Origin: Planomonospora parontospora
GTDB taxonomy: Bacteria; Actinomycetota; Actinomycetes; Streptosporangiales; Streptosporangiaceae
Assembly (NCBI GenBank): GCA_014647935.1
Contig: BMQD01000020.1
Span: 62,001 to 126,000, forward strand
Direction of reading: 5' to 3'
Length of the DNA: 64,000 nt
Part shown: positions 35,326 through 46,034 of the stretch, piece after piece
Layout of the letters: every line of letters starts with the position of its first letter
Position numbering within the stretch: position 1 is the stretch's first letter
Made by a program: the position numbers and the translations under genes
Notes under the pieces: generated by a model
The model's database searches: none
Told to the model about the DNA's origin: nothing
The model's input: the letters and a program-made list of their open reading frames with translations, nothing else

Positions 35326-36594
35326 CTATTGCAAGCGGTCGGGCGGACTGGCCGTAATGTCCACGGACTGAGAAGGTCTTTCCTCCTGGTGAGACGCGGC
35401 CGGGATCCTCACGTGCTCGGGAAGCACGCCCAGGCCGATGAAACGGCGGGCCGCGGCACCGGCCAGCGGGATGCGGGCCAGGGCGGGAACCCGTACCGGC
35501 CGGGCGGGTCCCGACAGGACCGGTCGTATCAACCGGTTCTGGACGAGGCGCTGGGCGAACTGGGTGACCGCCGTCGGCGGCGTGCGCCGCCGCTGCACCC
35601 GGGCGAGCAGCGACTCGGGGACCTCGCCCCCGGCCAGCAGCGGCCCGGCCAGCAGGTTCGCGGCGGCGACCGCGTCCTGCACGGCCAGGTTGATGCCGAC
35701 GCCGAAGATCGGGGACATGGCGTGTGCGGCGTCACCGATGACGAGCAGGCCGGGCCGGTGCCAGCGGCGCAGCCGGTTGAGCGCCACCGACAGCATGCTG
35801 ACGTCGTCGAAGCCCTCGATCAGGCCGACGCGGCCGGACAGGTGCGGCAGCATCGCGGCCACCGGCCGGCGCAGCGCGTCGACCCCCCGCTCCCGCAGGG
35901 CGTCGAAACCGCCCTTGGGGATCACGTAGGCGAGCTGCCAGTAGGTCCCGCGGTCGATCGACACCACCAGGTGGCCGGCGGAGGCCCGCAGGAAGGTCTC
36001 GTCGGGATCGGACGGCTCCCGGGGCAGCCGGAACCACAGGACGTCCATCGGCGCGCCGTACTCGGCGGGGACCAGCCCGGCGGCCCGGCGCACGTCGGAG
36101 CGGCGGCCGTCGGCGGCGACGGTGAGGGCCGCCCGGAGCTCGTGCTCACCATCCGGGTCGCGGTAGCGGACCCCGCGCACCGCGTTCCCCTCCCGGATCA
36201 CACCGGTGACCTCCGCGTTCATGACCAGCTCGAACCCGGGGTACCGCGCGGCCGCGGAGGTGACCAGGTCGAGGAAGTCCCACTGCGGGACGAACGCGAT
36301 GTAGCGGTAGGGGCCCTTCAGCCGGGACAGGTCGGCGACCGGGATCTCGGCGTCGTCGGTCCTGACCGTCATGCGGTACGCCTTGCGGTGCGGGAGCCGG
36401 TGGAACTCCTCCGCCAGGCCGAGCTCGTCGAGGACCTGCAGGGTCGAGGGATGGATGGTGTCGCCCCGGAAGTCGCGCAGGAAGTCGGCGTGCTTCTCCA
36501 GCAGCGTCACCCGGACGCCGGAGCGGGCCAGCAGGAGGGCGAGCACCGCTCCTGCGGGGCCGCCCCCGGCGATCACACATGTCGTTCGACTCAT
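35326..36594 (-). CDS. FAD-dependent monooxygenase (PHBH/aromatic hydroxylase type)
   Basis: 422 residues. FAD Rossmann motif CVIAGGGPAGAVLALLLARSG at 6-26, the DG motif ADGRRSDVR (about 165) and the GD motif GDAAHAMSPIFGVGINLAVQD (about 290-310). This is the class A flavoprotein hydroxylase layout. It precedes the DAHP synthase gene by 4 bp. The substrate may be an aromatic or polyketide-like compound; geranylgeranyl-reductase-type relatives are less likely because of the hydroxylase-like GD motif. Confidence 0.9.
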   Translation of the reverse strand: MSRTTCVIAGGGPAGAVLALLLARSGVRVTLLEKHADFLRDFRGDTIHPSTLQVLDELGLAEEFHRLPHRKAYRMTVRTDDAEIPVADLSRLKGPYRYIAFVPQWDFLDLVTSAAARYPGFELVMNAEVTGVIREGNAVRGVRYRDPDGEHELRAALTVAADGRRSDVRRAAGLVPAEYGAPMDVLWFRLPREPSDPDETFLRASAGHLVVSIDRGTYWQLAYVIPKGGFDALRERGVDALRRPVAAMLPHLSGRVGLIEGFDDVSMLSVALNRLRRWHRPGLLVIGDAAHAMSPIFGVGINLAVQDAVAAANLLAGPLLAGGEVPESLLARVQRRRTPPTAVTQFAQRLVQNRLIRPVLSGPARPVRVPALARIPLAGAAARRFIGLGVLPEHVRIPAASHQEERPSQSVDITASPPDRLQ

Positions 36595-36750
36595 AATTCA
36601 TCACCCATTGAAATTATGGCACGGGCCGGGCGCGGGGAGAAGGCCGGGATCCCCGGTGGCGCGCCGATCACGCGGCGCGGGGCGGGGGACCCGGCCGGAT
36701 CCGTCCCGCGGGTGATGCGGGGGCGGGCACGCTGCGGGAGAGTGTCCGGC

Positions 36751-37326
36751 ATGACCGTCTACGAGACCGAACGGCTGGTCGTCCGCCTGTGGACCGGAGC
36801 GCAGGACGACCTCGACCGGGTGACCGACATCTACACGCGGCAGGAGGTGACCCGCTGGCTGCCGCCCTTCGACGGCTTCGACGCGGCCCGGGCGGTGGAG
36901 ACCTGGCGGGCCTTCCACGAGAGGGACCGCAGGTACGGCTCCTGGGCCGTGCAGGTCCGCGCCACCGGGGCGGTGGCCGGGACCGTGCTGTTCCGGCCGA
37001 TCCCCGGAGGCGGGGGAGAGGTGGAGGTGGGCTGGCACCTGCACCCCGACTCCTGGGGGAACGGCTACGCCACCGAGGCCGCCCGCGGGGCCGTGCGGCG
37101 CGGGTTCGCCGCCGGGCTGCCGGAGGTGTACGCGCTGACGATGCCGGGCAACGAGGCGTCCATGGCCGTGTGCCGCAGGCTGGGCATGAGCCACCTCGGG
37201 CGGACCCGGCGCTTCTTCGACCTGGAGGCGGAGCTGTTCCGCCTGTCCGGGGAGGATGTCGAGCCGCACGGTCCGATCGAGACCGAAGCGGCTCGACGCC
37301 TCGCCGAAGACCTCGATCCGGAGTGA
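36751..37326 (+). CDS. GNAT-family N-acetyltransferase (RimJ/RimL-like)
   Basis: 191 residues from ATG 36751 (GGGAGAG upstream). It begins TERLVVRLWTGAQDDLDRV, the RimJ-like start. The acetyl-CoA motif is HPDSWGNGYATEAARGAVRRGF, and VCRRLGMSHLGRTRRFFDLE is the family-typical end strand. It acetylates an amine such as a protein N-terminus or small molecule. It is divergent from the monooxygenase gene and otherwise alone. Confidence 0.88.
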   Translation: MTVYETERLVVRLWTGAQDDLDRVTDIYTRQEVTRWLPPFDGFDAARAVETWRAFHERDRRYGSWAVQVRATGAVAGTVLFRPIPGGGGEVEVGWHLHPDSWGNGYATEAARGAVRRGFAAGLPEVYALTMPGNEASMAVCRRLGMSHLGRTRRFFDLEAELFRLSGEDVEPHGPIETEAARRLAEDLDPE

Positions 37327-37351
37327 TCGCCCGGTTACCCGACACCTTCTC

Positions 37352-37780
37352 TCAGAGCGGCGTGCAGGTCAGGTCGAGCAGCGGGCCGAACGGCACGCTG
37401 GAGCTGCCGTTCGCCGCGAGCTGGCCGGTCTGGGCGCCCGGCGCGAGGTTGCCGTTCCAGAACGCGTTACCGGCGGTGACCTGCCGCCCGGTCTGACTCC
37501 ACCGGCTGCTCGTGATCGCGTGGAGTTTCTGGTCGCCGGTGAACGTCCAGGTCACCCGCCAGCCGTTCAGGGGGACCGTACCGGTGTTGACCACCCTGAG
37601 CGGGATGTTGAACCCGCCCCGCCACTCCACGCCCTTCTCGACCGCCAACGAGCACGACGGCCCGTCCGCGTGCGCCTGGCCGGGGAAGCCGGCCACGGCG
37701 GTGGCGAGGGCCGTGAACGCGGCGGCGGACCAGACGGCCAACCTGCGCCGTGTGCCGGACCGGACTCGCTGCTCTGTCAT
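37352..37780 (-). CDS. Secreted cellulose-binding (CBM2) protein without catalytic domain
   Basis: 142 residues from ATG 37780 (GGGAGGGGAC upstream; a longer frame lacks a proper signal). The signal peptide ends near AHA-DGP (about 38). The rest is a single CBM2: bounding Cys (PSCSLAV and LTCTPL), surface Trp in EWRGGFNIPL, NGWRVTWTF and NAFWNGNLAPG. No hydrolase domain is attached. Stand-alone CBM2 proteins can help cellulose adhesion or substrate loosening. It may work with the cellobiose operon 4-10 kb downstream, but no CebR box precedes it. Confidence 0.88.
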   Translation of the reverse strand: MTEQRVRSGTRRRLAVWSAAAFTALATAVAGFPGQAHADGPSCSLAVEKGVEWRGGFNIPLRVVNTGTVPLNGWRVTWTFTGDQKLHAITSSRWSQTGRQVTAGNAFWNGNLAPGAQTGQLAANGSSSVPFGPLLDLTCTPL

Positions 37781-37963
37781 TTCGTCCCCTCCCGCCGCGG
37801 ATCCGGCCCGGTCCCGCCGGGCGGGGCCGGGCCGCACGCGGCTCTGCCGAATGAACGTCACCCGGATTGTGGGTAAGGATCACGATCCTGTCACGGCCGG
37901 CGGACTCCGCCCGGCCGGGACGCGGTCCGCCCGCCGCCCGGCGCCGGCCGGCGTTGCGGGAGG

Positions 37964-38917
37964 TCAGCGGGGAGCCGCCCGGCGCCGGGCGGAGGCATCG
38001 GGCGGCGGGGCGGCGATGAACGTTTCACGGAGGCCCCCGCGCGGTTGCCGTCCCGGCGCCGGGGCCGCCAGCACCCCCCAGGCCGCCCCCGCGAGCACGG
38101 CGGCGCCGCCGGCGAGCTGCGGCCACGACAGCGTCCCGCCCAGCAGCAGCCAGGTGGCGACCACCGCGACCAGGGGCTCGAACATGCTGAGCAGCGAGGC
38201 GCGGACCGGGCCGAGCGCCGCCGACCCCACGAAGAACAGCGACATCGCGAGCACCGTCGACAGCACCGCCACCGCCGTGACCCAGCCCCATCCCGCGGTC
38301 GCGAAGCCGAGGTCCAGCGCGCCGGCCGCCGACCCGAGCAGCACGAAGGAGCCCGCGGCGAACATCGACAGGTAGCCGGTGGTGACGGCGGGGGACAGCG
38401 CGGCGGAGACCCGGGTGCCGACGACGATGTAGAGGGCGTAGGTCACGGCGGATCCGACGGCCGCGAGCACCCCGAGCAGGTCCAGGTCCGCGCCCGGGGG
38501 CCCCACGACGAGCGCCAGCCCGGCGAGGGAGACCAGGATCGGCCCGAGGACGGCCAGGCCGGGACGGGACCGCTCGACCACCGCCGAGACGACGGACACC
38601 AGTGCCGGATACAGGTACAGGAGCAGTACGGCCAGGGCCGGGGCGATGCGCTCGACCGCCGTGAAGTACAGCAGCGACTGGGCGGCGTACATCACCCCGC
38701 CCAGCAGTGCGAGGACGGCCCACTGCCGCGCGGTCGGCCGCTCCAGCCGGCCGCGCGCGCCCAGCCAGGCCAGGAAGACCGCCGCCGCGATCGTGAAGCG
38801 CAGGGCCAGCAGCGTCGGCACCGACATGCCCGTGCCGTACGCGTAGGACGCCAGAACGGGCATGAGCCCGAACGCCGCCGCGGACACCAGCGTCGCCGAG
38901 ACGCCCCGCCGTGTCAT
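37964..38917 (-). CDS. EamA/DMT-family transporter
   Basis: 317 residues from ATG 38917, where GGAGG sits eight bases upstream; GTG 38926 is an alternative. Ten membrane helices form two EamA repeats (about 10-145 and 155-290), the second with SLLSMFEPLVAVVATWLLLGG, a family hallmark. It probably exports amino acids or metabolites. No neighbour shows the substrate. Confidence 0.9.
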   Translation of the reverse strand: MTRRGVSATLVSAAAFGLMPVLASYAYGTGMSVPTLLALRFTIAAAVFLAWLGARGRLERPTARQWAVLALLGGVMYAAQSLLYFTAVERIAPALAVLLLYLYPALVSVVSAVVERSRPGLAVLGPILVSLAGLALVVGPPGADLDLLGVLAAVGSAVTYALYIVVGTRVSAALSPAVTTGYLSMFAAGSFVLLGSAAGALDLGFATAGWGWVTAVAVLSTVLAMSLFFVGSAALGPVRASLLSMFEPLVAVVATWLLLGGTLSWPQLAGGAAVLAGAAWGVLAAPAPGRQPRGGLRETFIAAPPPDASARRRAAPR

Positions 38918-39015
38918 CACCGTCACCTCCGACGGATCATTGTGGCGTATCGCCTCCGCCGCTCCGGGTCTGCGACCTGCGCGTCTGCCGAGGTGTCAGA
39001 TCGTGCGGATAGTCG

Positions 39016-39041
39016 GTTACACCTCGTTACGAGGGGGTAAC
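39016..39041. promoter_or_regulatory. Inverted repeat before the small membrane-protein gene
   Basis: GTTAC and GTAAC flank CCTCG-TTA-CGAGG, so nested symmetry spans 26 bp, with a further GTTAC between them. It lies 34 bp before the next start and may be an operator or a 5-prime RNA hairpin. Confidence 0.4.
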
Positions 39042-39074
39042 GCTAAGAACGAACCGTCATCGGGGGGATGAGAA

Positions 39075-39371
39075 ATGATCAGCATGCTTCACAGGATGGG
39101 TGTGAAGTCCGGCATGATGTACACCGCCGGGATAGCGTCGATCGGCCTGTCGTTCGCGACGTGGTGGGCCTCGAAGAACAAGGAGAACGCGGGCCTCGAC
39201 CGGGCGGACCGCTGGGGCATCTTCGTGGGCGAGTGGGCGCCGACCTTCTTCGCCATGGGCGTCGCGCTCCGCATCGAGGAGACGCACCGCGACCTCTCGC
39301 AGGGCGGGGAGCGCGAGATGCTCGACGGCACCTACGCCGAGGGCAGGATGCCCTCGCACGCCAGGGTCTGA
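39075..39371 (+). CDS. Small conserved-looking membrane protein
   Basis: 98 residues, GGGGGG eight bases before the ATG. A first hydrophobic segment (GMMYTAGIASIGLSFATWWAS, 13-33) and a second weaker one (IFVGEWAPTFFAMGVALRI) suggest one or two membrane helices, then a charged tail. Such proteins recur in Streptosporangiales and Streptomyces without a named function. A strong terminator follows. Confidence 0.75.
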   Translation: MISMLHRMGVKSGMMYTAGIASIGLSFATWWASKNKENAGLDRADRWGIFVGEWAPTFFAMGVALRIEETHRDLSQGGEREMLDGTYAEGRMPSHARV

Positions 39372-39396
39372 ACCCCGGCGGCGGATACCGGCGGGC

Positions 39397-39450
39397 GGGC
39401 CGTCCCTTCCTCGGAAGGGGCGGCCCGACCTTGTTCGTTCGCCCTTTTTT
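39397..39450. terminator. Terminator with T-run
   Basis: GGGCCG-T-CCCTTCC pairs with GGAAGGG-G-CGGCCC (39397-39426), and six T follow at 39445-39450. It ends the small membrane-protein gene and may also serve the convergent kinase gene. Confidence 0.8.
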
Positions 39451-39519
39451 GTCCGCGATGGCCGGTCCGTGCTGACCGGTCCGCGCCCGAACCGCCCGGA
39501 TCCCGGCGGGCCGGGCGGT

Positions 39520-40491
39520 TCAGCGGGCCGAGACGACGTCCAGGGCACGGGCGAGATCCGCGACGGCGCCGTCGCGGATCGGGGCGTACTCCTCCTCGGG
39601 ATACTGCCGGGGCCCGTTCTCGACGAGCAGGATCAGGTCCAGGTAGAGGCGGTAGAGCGCCATCCGGACGCGGGCGCCGTCGTCGAAGGGCACGACCCCG
39701 CCCGCCTCGCGGTAGCCGGCCACGATCGGGTCGTCCTCGGCCAGCTCGCCGAAGATCGTCGGAGTGACGAAGTCGGCCAGCGGGTCGCCCCAGAACGCGC
39801 GTTCGTGGTCGATGATCGCCTGGACGCGGGGGCCGCCCTCCAGGGAGACGAAGACGTTGCCCGGCCAGACGTCGAAGTGCACCAGGCGGGGCGTGGTCAC
39901 CTCCTCCAGGGCCTCGGCCCCGGCCTCGACCGCCGCGGCGACGGCCGCGGCCGGGACGGGCAGCGGGATGGCATAGCGGCCGGCGTCCGACAGCACCGCG
40001 CCGACCATCGCCGGGAAGGCCTCGCGCCAGGTGCGGCCGGTCAGCCCGGCGTGCGGATAGCCGTACGTCTCACCGGTCACCGCGTGCAGCCGGGCCAGGT
40101 GCGCGCCCACCTGGTGCCAGAGCGGCCCGTCGGGCACCTCCCCGGCGCGGTTCCAGGCCGTGCCGTCCAGCACGGACAGGATGAGGTGGTCGCCGCCGAG
40201 CACCGGGTCGTCGAACCCGGCGTGCAGCAGCTCGGGGCCCGGCAGCGAGCCCGTGCGGTAGACCATCGCCTCGGCGCGCAGCAGGTTGCGCTCGTAGCGC
40301 AGCTGCTCCAGCTCGGGCGGGGGCGAGAGCTTGAGCACCACCTCGCGGCCGTCGTCCAGGGTCAGCCGCCACACCGCGTTGGCGAACCCGTCGCTCAGCT
40401 CGGCGGAGGAGACGACCCCGGCGCCCAGGGACCGCCGCAGCAGCGCGTCCAGCTCGGCCGGGCCGAGCCGGCGCTTGGTCCTGCTCTCCAT
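39520..40491 (-). CDS. APH-fold phosphotransferase (sugar or aminoglycoside kinase-like)
   Basis: 323 residues. The nucleotide Lys is in EVVLKLSPP, the catalytic loop LVHFDVWPGNVFV (H-x-D...N) and the metal Asp in AIIDHERAFWGDP. The kinase-like fold is clear; the sequence resembles actinobacterial phosphotransferases of unknown substrate and fructosamine kinases. It starts 4 bp after the aldose epimerase stop, so a sugar substrate is the better guess. Confidence 0.85.
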   Translation of the reverse strand: MESRTKRRLGPAELDALLRRSLGAGVVSSAELSDGFANAVWRLTLDDGREVVLKLSPPPELEQLRYERNLLRAEAMVYRTGSLPGPELLHAGFDDPVLGGDHLILSVLDGTAWNRAGEVPDGPLWHQVGAHLARLHAVTGETYGYPHAGLTGRTWREAFPAMVGAVLSDAGRYAIPLPVPAAAVAAAVEAGAEALEEVTTPRLVHFDVWPGNVFVSLEGGPRVQAIIDHERAFWGDPLADFVTPTIFGELAEDDPIVAGYREAGGVVPFDDGARVRMALYRLYLDLILLVENGPRQYPEEEYAPIRDGAVADLARALDVVSAR

Positions 40492-40495
40492 CGCC

Positions 40496-41419
40496 CTATC
40501 CCCCCAGCGGGGAGATCGTCCAGGAGGCCTCGGCCTTCTCCCCGGGCTGGAGCACGATCAGGTCGGTGCCGGAGTTGAAGGCGTCGGGCGGGCAGGTCAT
40601 CGGCTCGACGGCCAGCCCGGCGTGGTCGAGGGCGCTGCCGGTGCACACCTGCACCCACGGCAGCTCCGCGGCCTGCCAGCGCATCTCGACTCCGCCGTCC
40701 GGGCCGCTCACCCGGACCCGCACGAGGCCGTCGGCGCCGGGCCGGAGCCCGGTGAAGGCGTGGTCGACGGCGGTGCCGCCGACCGGGCGGGGCGAGGTGA
40801 AGTCGTACGGCGTGCCGGAGACGTCCTCCAGCGAGCGGGGGAGCAGCAGGTCGTCCACGAGCAGCACCCGCTCGGCGGGCAGGTGCAGCTCGTACTCCCC
40901 GACGTCCCCGCCGGCCAGCAGCCACGGGTGCGGGCCGCAGCCGTACGGCGCGGCGGTGTCGCCGGTGTTCTCCGCCGTCAGCGTCGTCGTCAGCCCGTCG
41001 GGGGTGAGGGAGTGGAGCACCTGCAGGGACAGGGTGAACGGGTAGCCGGGGACGGGGCCGACCGTGTGCGCCAGCCGTACGGAGTCACCGGGGTCACCGG
41101 GGTCACCGGGGTCACCGGGGTCGCGATCGTCCTCCACCGCCTCCCAGACGGCGTCGGCGACCAGCCCGTGCAGGGCGTGGCCGCGGTCCTCCTCGTTGAC
41201 CGGGAGCCGGTGGGTCTCGCCGCCGAAGGAGTAGGAGGCGCCGCCGACCCGGTTGGGCCACGGCGCGAGCAGAGAGCCGCTGTAGTAGGGCATCGGCCCG
41301 TCGGCGGGCCAGCTCGTCACCAGGTCGCGCCCGCCGTGGCGGAGCAGCCGCAGGGCCGCGCCCCGCTCGGTGATCTCGGCGTGCAGCGTGCCGCTGCGGA
41401 GGATGAACTGCCGGGACAA
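40496..41419 (-). CDS. Aldose 1-epimerase family protein
   Basis: 307 residues from a TTG (AAAGGA eight bases upstream). LAPWPNRVGGASYSFGG holds the conserved Asn-Arg, HALHGLV the first His, and GCGPHPWL the catalytic His; the catalytic Glu is probably in the C-terminal WVQVCTGSALD region. It interconverts sugar anomers. An in-frame GDP-repeat loop (about residues 101-112) comes from four tandem 9-mers. It is co-transcribed with the downstream kinase and lies next to the cellobiose operon. Confidence 0.88.
   Translation of the reverse strand: MSRQFILRSGTLHAEITERGAALRLLRHGGRDLVTSWPADGPMPYYSGSLLAPWPNRVGGASYSFGGETHRLPVNEEDRGHALHGLVADAVWEAVEDDRDPGDPGDPGDPGDSVRLAHTVGPVPGYPFTLSLQVLHSLTPDGLTTTLTAENTGDTAAPYGCGPHPWLLAGGDVGEYELHLPAERVLLVDDLLLPRSLEDVSGTPYDFTSPRPVGGTAVDHAFTGLRPGADGLVRVRVSGPDGGVEMRWQAAELPWVQVCTGSALDHAGLAVEPMTCPPDAFNSGTDLIVLQPGEKAEASWTISPLGG
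41084..41119. repeat. Four exact 9-bp tandem repeats inside the epimerase gene
   Basis: GTCACCGGG occurs four times without interruption and codes for Gly-Asp-Pro units on the minus strand. Copy-number change would keep the frame and vary a surface loop. Confidence 0.85.
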
Positions 41420-41587
41420 GGGGGAGTCCTTTCGCGTGACCGGGTGGGAGAGCCGGCATGAACCGGTGTGTCGCTCTTCGTCTTCCCCGTTCCGGTCGTC
41501 CGACTGTCTGTCCGGTCTCTAGGGGATCGCTCCCGGGAGAGCACGCTAGAGAGGCTTATTCATTCGGTCAACTAAGTCGTGATTTAA

Positions 41588-41626
41588 GCAGCCGGGTATC
41601 CGGGTCGTCACCGGACGCCCGGCTGC
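41588..41626 (-). terminator. Terminator of the cellobiose operon
   Basis: GCAGCCGGG pairs with CCCGGCTGC around an inner TCCGG/CCGGA stem, 60 bp after the cebR stop. The rest of 41420-41686 is AT-richer around 41560-41587 and shows no gene. Confidence 0.7.
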
Positions 41627-41686
41627 GGGCGAACCGGCCCGTCGTCTCCGCTCTCGAAGGCGGGCCCGGAGCACCCGGAGGGCTCC

Positions 41687-42694
41687 TCAGGCGGAGGCCC
41701 GCTCGACCAGATGGGTGTCGAGTATCACCACGGGCTGCTCCAGGTGCTCGCCGTTGATGCGGGCGACGAGCAGGTGGGCCATCTGACGGCCCATGGCCTC
41801 GGTGGGCTGGTGCACCGTGGTGAGGCTGGGGGAGGAGTGGGCACCGGCGGGGGAGTCGTCGAAGCCGATCACCGCGACGTCGCCGGGGATCTCCCGGCCC
41901 TCCTCGCGCAGCACCCGCATCGCGCCGAGCGCCATCGGGTCGGAGGCGGTGAAGACCGCGTCGATGTCCGGGTTCTCCGCCAGCAGCCCGCGCATGGCGA
42001 GGATGCCGCTCTCCTCGCTGAAGTCGCCGTAGGCCACGATCTCCGGCACGCCGGTGGCGAGCAGGGCGTCCCGGTAGCCCGCGAGCCGGTCGACGCCCAC
42101 GCCCATGTCCTGCGGGCCGGCGATGGTGGCGATCCGGCGGCGGCCCTTGGCCAGGAGGTACTTCACCGCCTGCCGGGCGCCGGCCCGGTTGTCGACGTCC
42201 ACGTAGCTGTAGGGGTTCAGGCCGATGGGGCGGCCGCCGATGACGGTCGGCACGCCCATCGCCTCCAGCCGGCCCGGCAGCGGGTCGGCGCCGTGCAGCG
42301 AGATCAGCAGCACGCCGTCGACGTGCTGGCCGGTCAGGTAGAGCTCCAGCCGCTCGTGGTCCTGCTGCGACTGGGCCATCGCCAGGATCAGCTGCAGCCC
42401 GGTCTCCGACAGCGCCGAGCCGATGCCGCGGATCGTCCCGGCGAAGTAGGGTTCGTCGAAGACCCTCAGCTCCGACTCCGAGACCACCAGCGCGACGGTG
42501 TCGGTCCGCCGGGTGACGAGCGCCCGCGCGGCCCGGTTGGGAACGTAGCCCAGCTCCTGGATCGCCTGGTGCACCGCGTCGCGGGCCTTCTCGCTCACCT
42601 TCGGCGAGCCGTTGATGACCCGCGACACCGTGCCGCGGCCGACGCCGGCCAGAGCCGCGACCGCCTCGAGAGTCGGACGACGATCGCCGTTCAT
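41687..42694 (-). CDS. cebR: LacI-family repressor of cellobiose utilisation
   Basis: 335 residues from ATG 42694 (GGGGG upstream; ATG 42709 is an alternative). The LacI helix-turn-helix is about 7-55 (PTLEAVAALAGVGRGTVSRVINGSPKVSEKAR), with hinge helix PNRAARALV. The periplasmic-binding-like ligand domain fills 65-335. It is last in cebEFG-bglC-cebR. CebR/CelR proteins bind TGGGAGCGCTCCCA and are released by cellobiose; two perfect copies precede cebE. Confidence 0.93.
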   Translation of the reverse strand: MNGDRRPTLEAVAALAGVGRGTVSRVINGSPKVSEKARDAVHQAIQELGYVPNRAARALVTRRTDTVALVVSESELRVFDEPYFAGTIRGIGSALSETGLQLILAMAQSQQDHERLELYLTGQHVDGVLLISLHGADPLPGRLEAMGVPTVIGGRPIGLNPYSYVDVDNRAGARQAVKYLLAKGRRRIATIAGPQDMGVGVDRLAGYRDALLATGVPEIVAYGDFSEESGILAMRGLLAENPDIDAVFTASDPMALGAMRVLREEGREIPGDVAVIGFDDSPAGAHSSPSLTTVHQPTEAMGRQMAHLLVARINGEHLEQPVVILDTHLVERASA

Positions 42695-42725
42695 GTGCTT
42701 CGCCCCCATGGGTAATGTGCTGCCC

Positions 42726-44146
<1,421 letters not shown>

Positions 44147-44150
<4 letters not shown>

Positions 44151-45028
44151 GCCTTGACCGCACCTTCCATGAGGCCGCCGACGATCTGCCGGCCGAACAT
44201 GACGAAAACGATGACGAGCGGGAGGACCGAGGCCGCCGTGCCGGTGAAGAGCATGACGTAGTCGGTGCCGTGCGCCTGGTTGAGCGCCGCGATCGAGGTC
44301 TGGACCACCGGGTTGTCCGGGTTCAGCACGATCGACGGCCACAGGAACTCGTTCCAGTTCTGCATGAAGGTGAGCAGCGCCAGAACCGCCATGCCGGGCC
44401 GTACCGCGGGCAGGATCACGTTGGCGTAGATGCGCATGGTGGAGGCGCCGTCGACGCGCGCCGCCTCGACGAGCTCGTCCGGCACCGCCTGGGTGGTGTA
44501 CTGGGTCATCATGAAGACCCCGAACCCGTTGACCAGGAAGGGCAGGATCACGGCCTGGATCTGGCCGGTCCAGCCGAGGTTCACCATCATCTCGTAGAGC
44601 GGGACGATGCCCATCTGCTGGAGCGGGACCATCATGGTCAGCAGGATCGAGCCCAGCAGGATCTTGCTGCCCCGGAACCTCAGCTTGGCGAAGGCGAAGC
44701 CGGCCAGGGTGGAGATGATCACCACCGAGAGGGTCACGGTGGTCGAGATGATGATCGAGTTGATCAGGCCGGTGGCGAAGTACGCGTCCTCGGTGGCCAG
44801 CAGCCGCTCGACGTTCTCGCCGAGGTGACCGCCGGGGAGCAGCGGCGGCGGGGTGTCGAGCGCCTCGTCGTTGGTCCGCGTGGCCATGATGAACATGTAG
44901 TAGATCGGGAAGGCCGACAGCACGAGGGCGAAGGCGAGGGTCACCTTCGTCAGCGGGCCCGCGTCCCAGATGCGGTTCGCCGAGGATGCGGGACCCGACG
45001 AGCGCCGCCGGGTTTGGATCGCCGTCAC
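44147..45028 (-). CDS. cebG: Cellobiose ABC importer permease CebG
   Basis: 293 residues, six membrane helices. The EAA loop EAARVDGASTMRIYANVILP marks a MalG/CUT1-type sugar permease. It starts at the GTG of a 4-base overlap with cebF. The MsiK-type ATPase needed for transport is not in the window, as usual for actinobacterial CUT1 systems that share one ATPase. Confidence 0.93.
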
Positions 45029-46005
45029 TTTTTACCCCCGATGCGGCGGGTGAAGGAGTAGTTGATCAGGATGCCGATGAGGATCAGCGCGAACAGCAGC
45101 CAGGCGGCCGCCGAGGCGTAGCCCATGTCGAAGTCGCGGAACGCCTCCTTGACGATGAACATGGCCACCGTCTGGTACTGGCCCGTGGCGCCGCCGGCCA
45201 TCGTCGGGTTGCCCTCGAACATGACCGGTTCGGCGAACAGGGTCAGGCCGCCGATGGTGGAGACGAACACCACGAAGATGAGCGTCGGGCGCAGCATCGG
45301 CACGGTGATCTGCCAGAACTGCCGCCGGGCCGAGGCCCCGTCGAGGGAGGCGGCCTCGTAGAGGTCCTTGGGGATCGTCTGCATGGCGGCCAGCAGGATG
45401 ATCGCGTTGTAGCCGGTCCAGCGCCAGTCGATCATCGTGGCGATCGCGATCCACGCGCTCCAGCTCTGGTTCTGCCATTCGATGGCCTCGACGCCGAACA
45501 GGCTGAGGAACCAGTTGATCATGCCGTAGTCGCGCCCGTAGAGTTGGGTGAAGACCACGGCGACCGCGACGACGGAGGTCACCAGGGGGAGCAGGATGCC
45601 GAGGCGGAAGAAGAGCCGGCCCCGGATGCGCTTGTTGAGCGCGTTGGCGAGCATCAGCGCCAGGACGAGCTGCGGGATCGTCGCGATGACGAAGATCCCG
45701 ACCGTGTTGAGCACCGCGTTCCAGAAGGCTCCGTCGGCGATCAGCTCGGTGTAGTTGTCGAGTCCGGTGAAGGTCTTGTCCCCGGCGAGCTCCCAGTCGT
45801 GCAGGGACACCCAGGCGGTGTAGCCGAGCGGGAAGAGGCCGAAGACGGCGAAGAGCAGGAAGTACGGTGAGACGAGGAAGTACGGGGTCGCCCGGAGGTC
45901 GAACCGGGCGAGTCCCCTGCCGCCGCGTCCCGGGTTCCGGGGCCCGGAAGACCGGCGGGGGCCTTCCCGCCGCGCCGGAGCGGGGGTGTCGACGTTGAGG
46001 GTCAT
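45025..46005 (-). CDS. cebF: Cellobiose ABC importer permease CebF
   Basis: 326 residues. A basic, Arg/Gly-rich N-terminus precedes six helices, with the EAA loop YEAASLDGASARRQFWQITVPM. MalF/CUT1 type. It is separated from cebE by an 84-bp gap that holds a 16-bp perfect stem (46035-46072), which fits lower expression than the binding protein. Confidence 0.93.
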   Translation of the reverse strand: MTLNVDTPAPARREGPRRSSGPRNPGRGGRGLARFDLRATPYFLVSPYFLLFAVFGLFPLGYTAWVSLHDWELAGDKTFTGLDNYTELIADGAFWNAVLNTVGIFVIATIPQLVLALMLANALNKRIRGRLFFRLGILLPLVTSVVAVAVVFTQLYGRDYGMINWFLSLFGVEAIEWQNQSWSAWIAIATMIDWRWTGYNAIILLAAMQTIPKDLYEAASLDGASARRQFWQITVPMLRPTLIFVVFVSTIGGLTLFAEPVMFEGNPTMAGGATGQYQTVAMFIVKEAFRDFDMGYASAAAWLLFALILIGILINYSFTRRIGGKK

Positions 46006-46034
46006 CGGTCAGCCTTTCAGCTCAAGGGCAGGCG

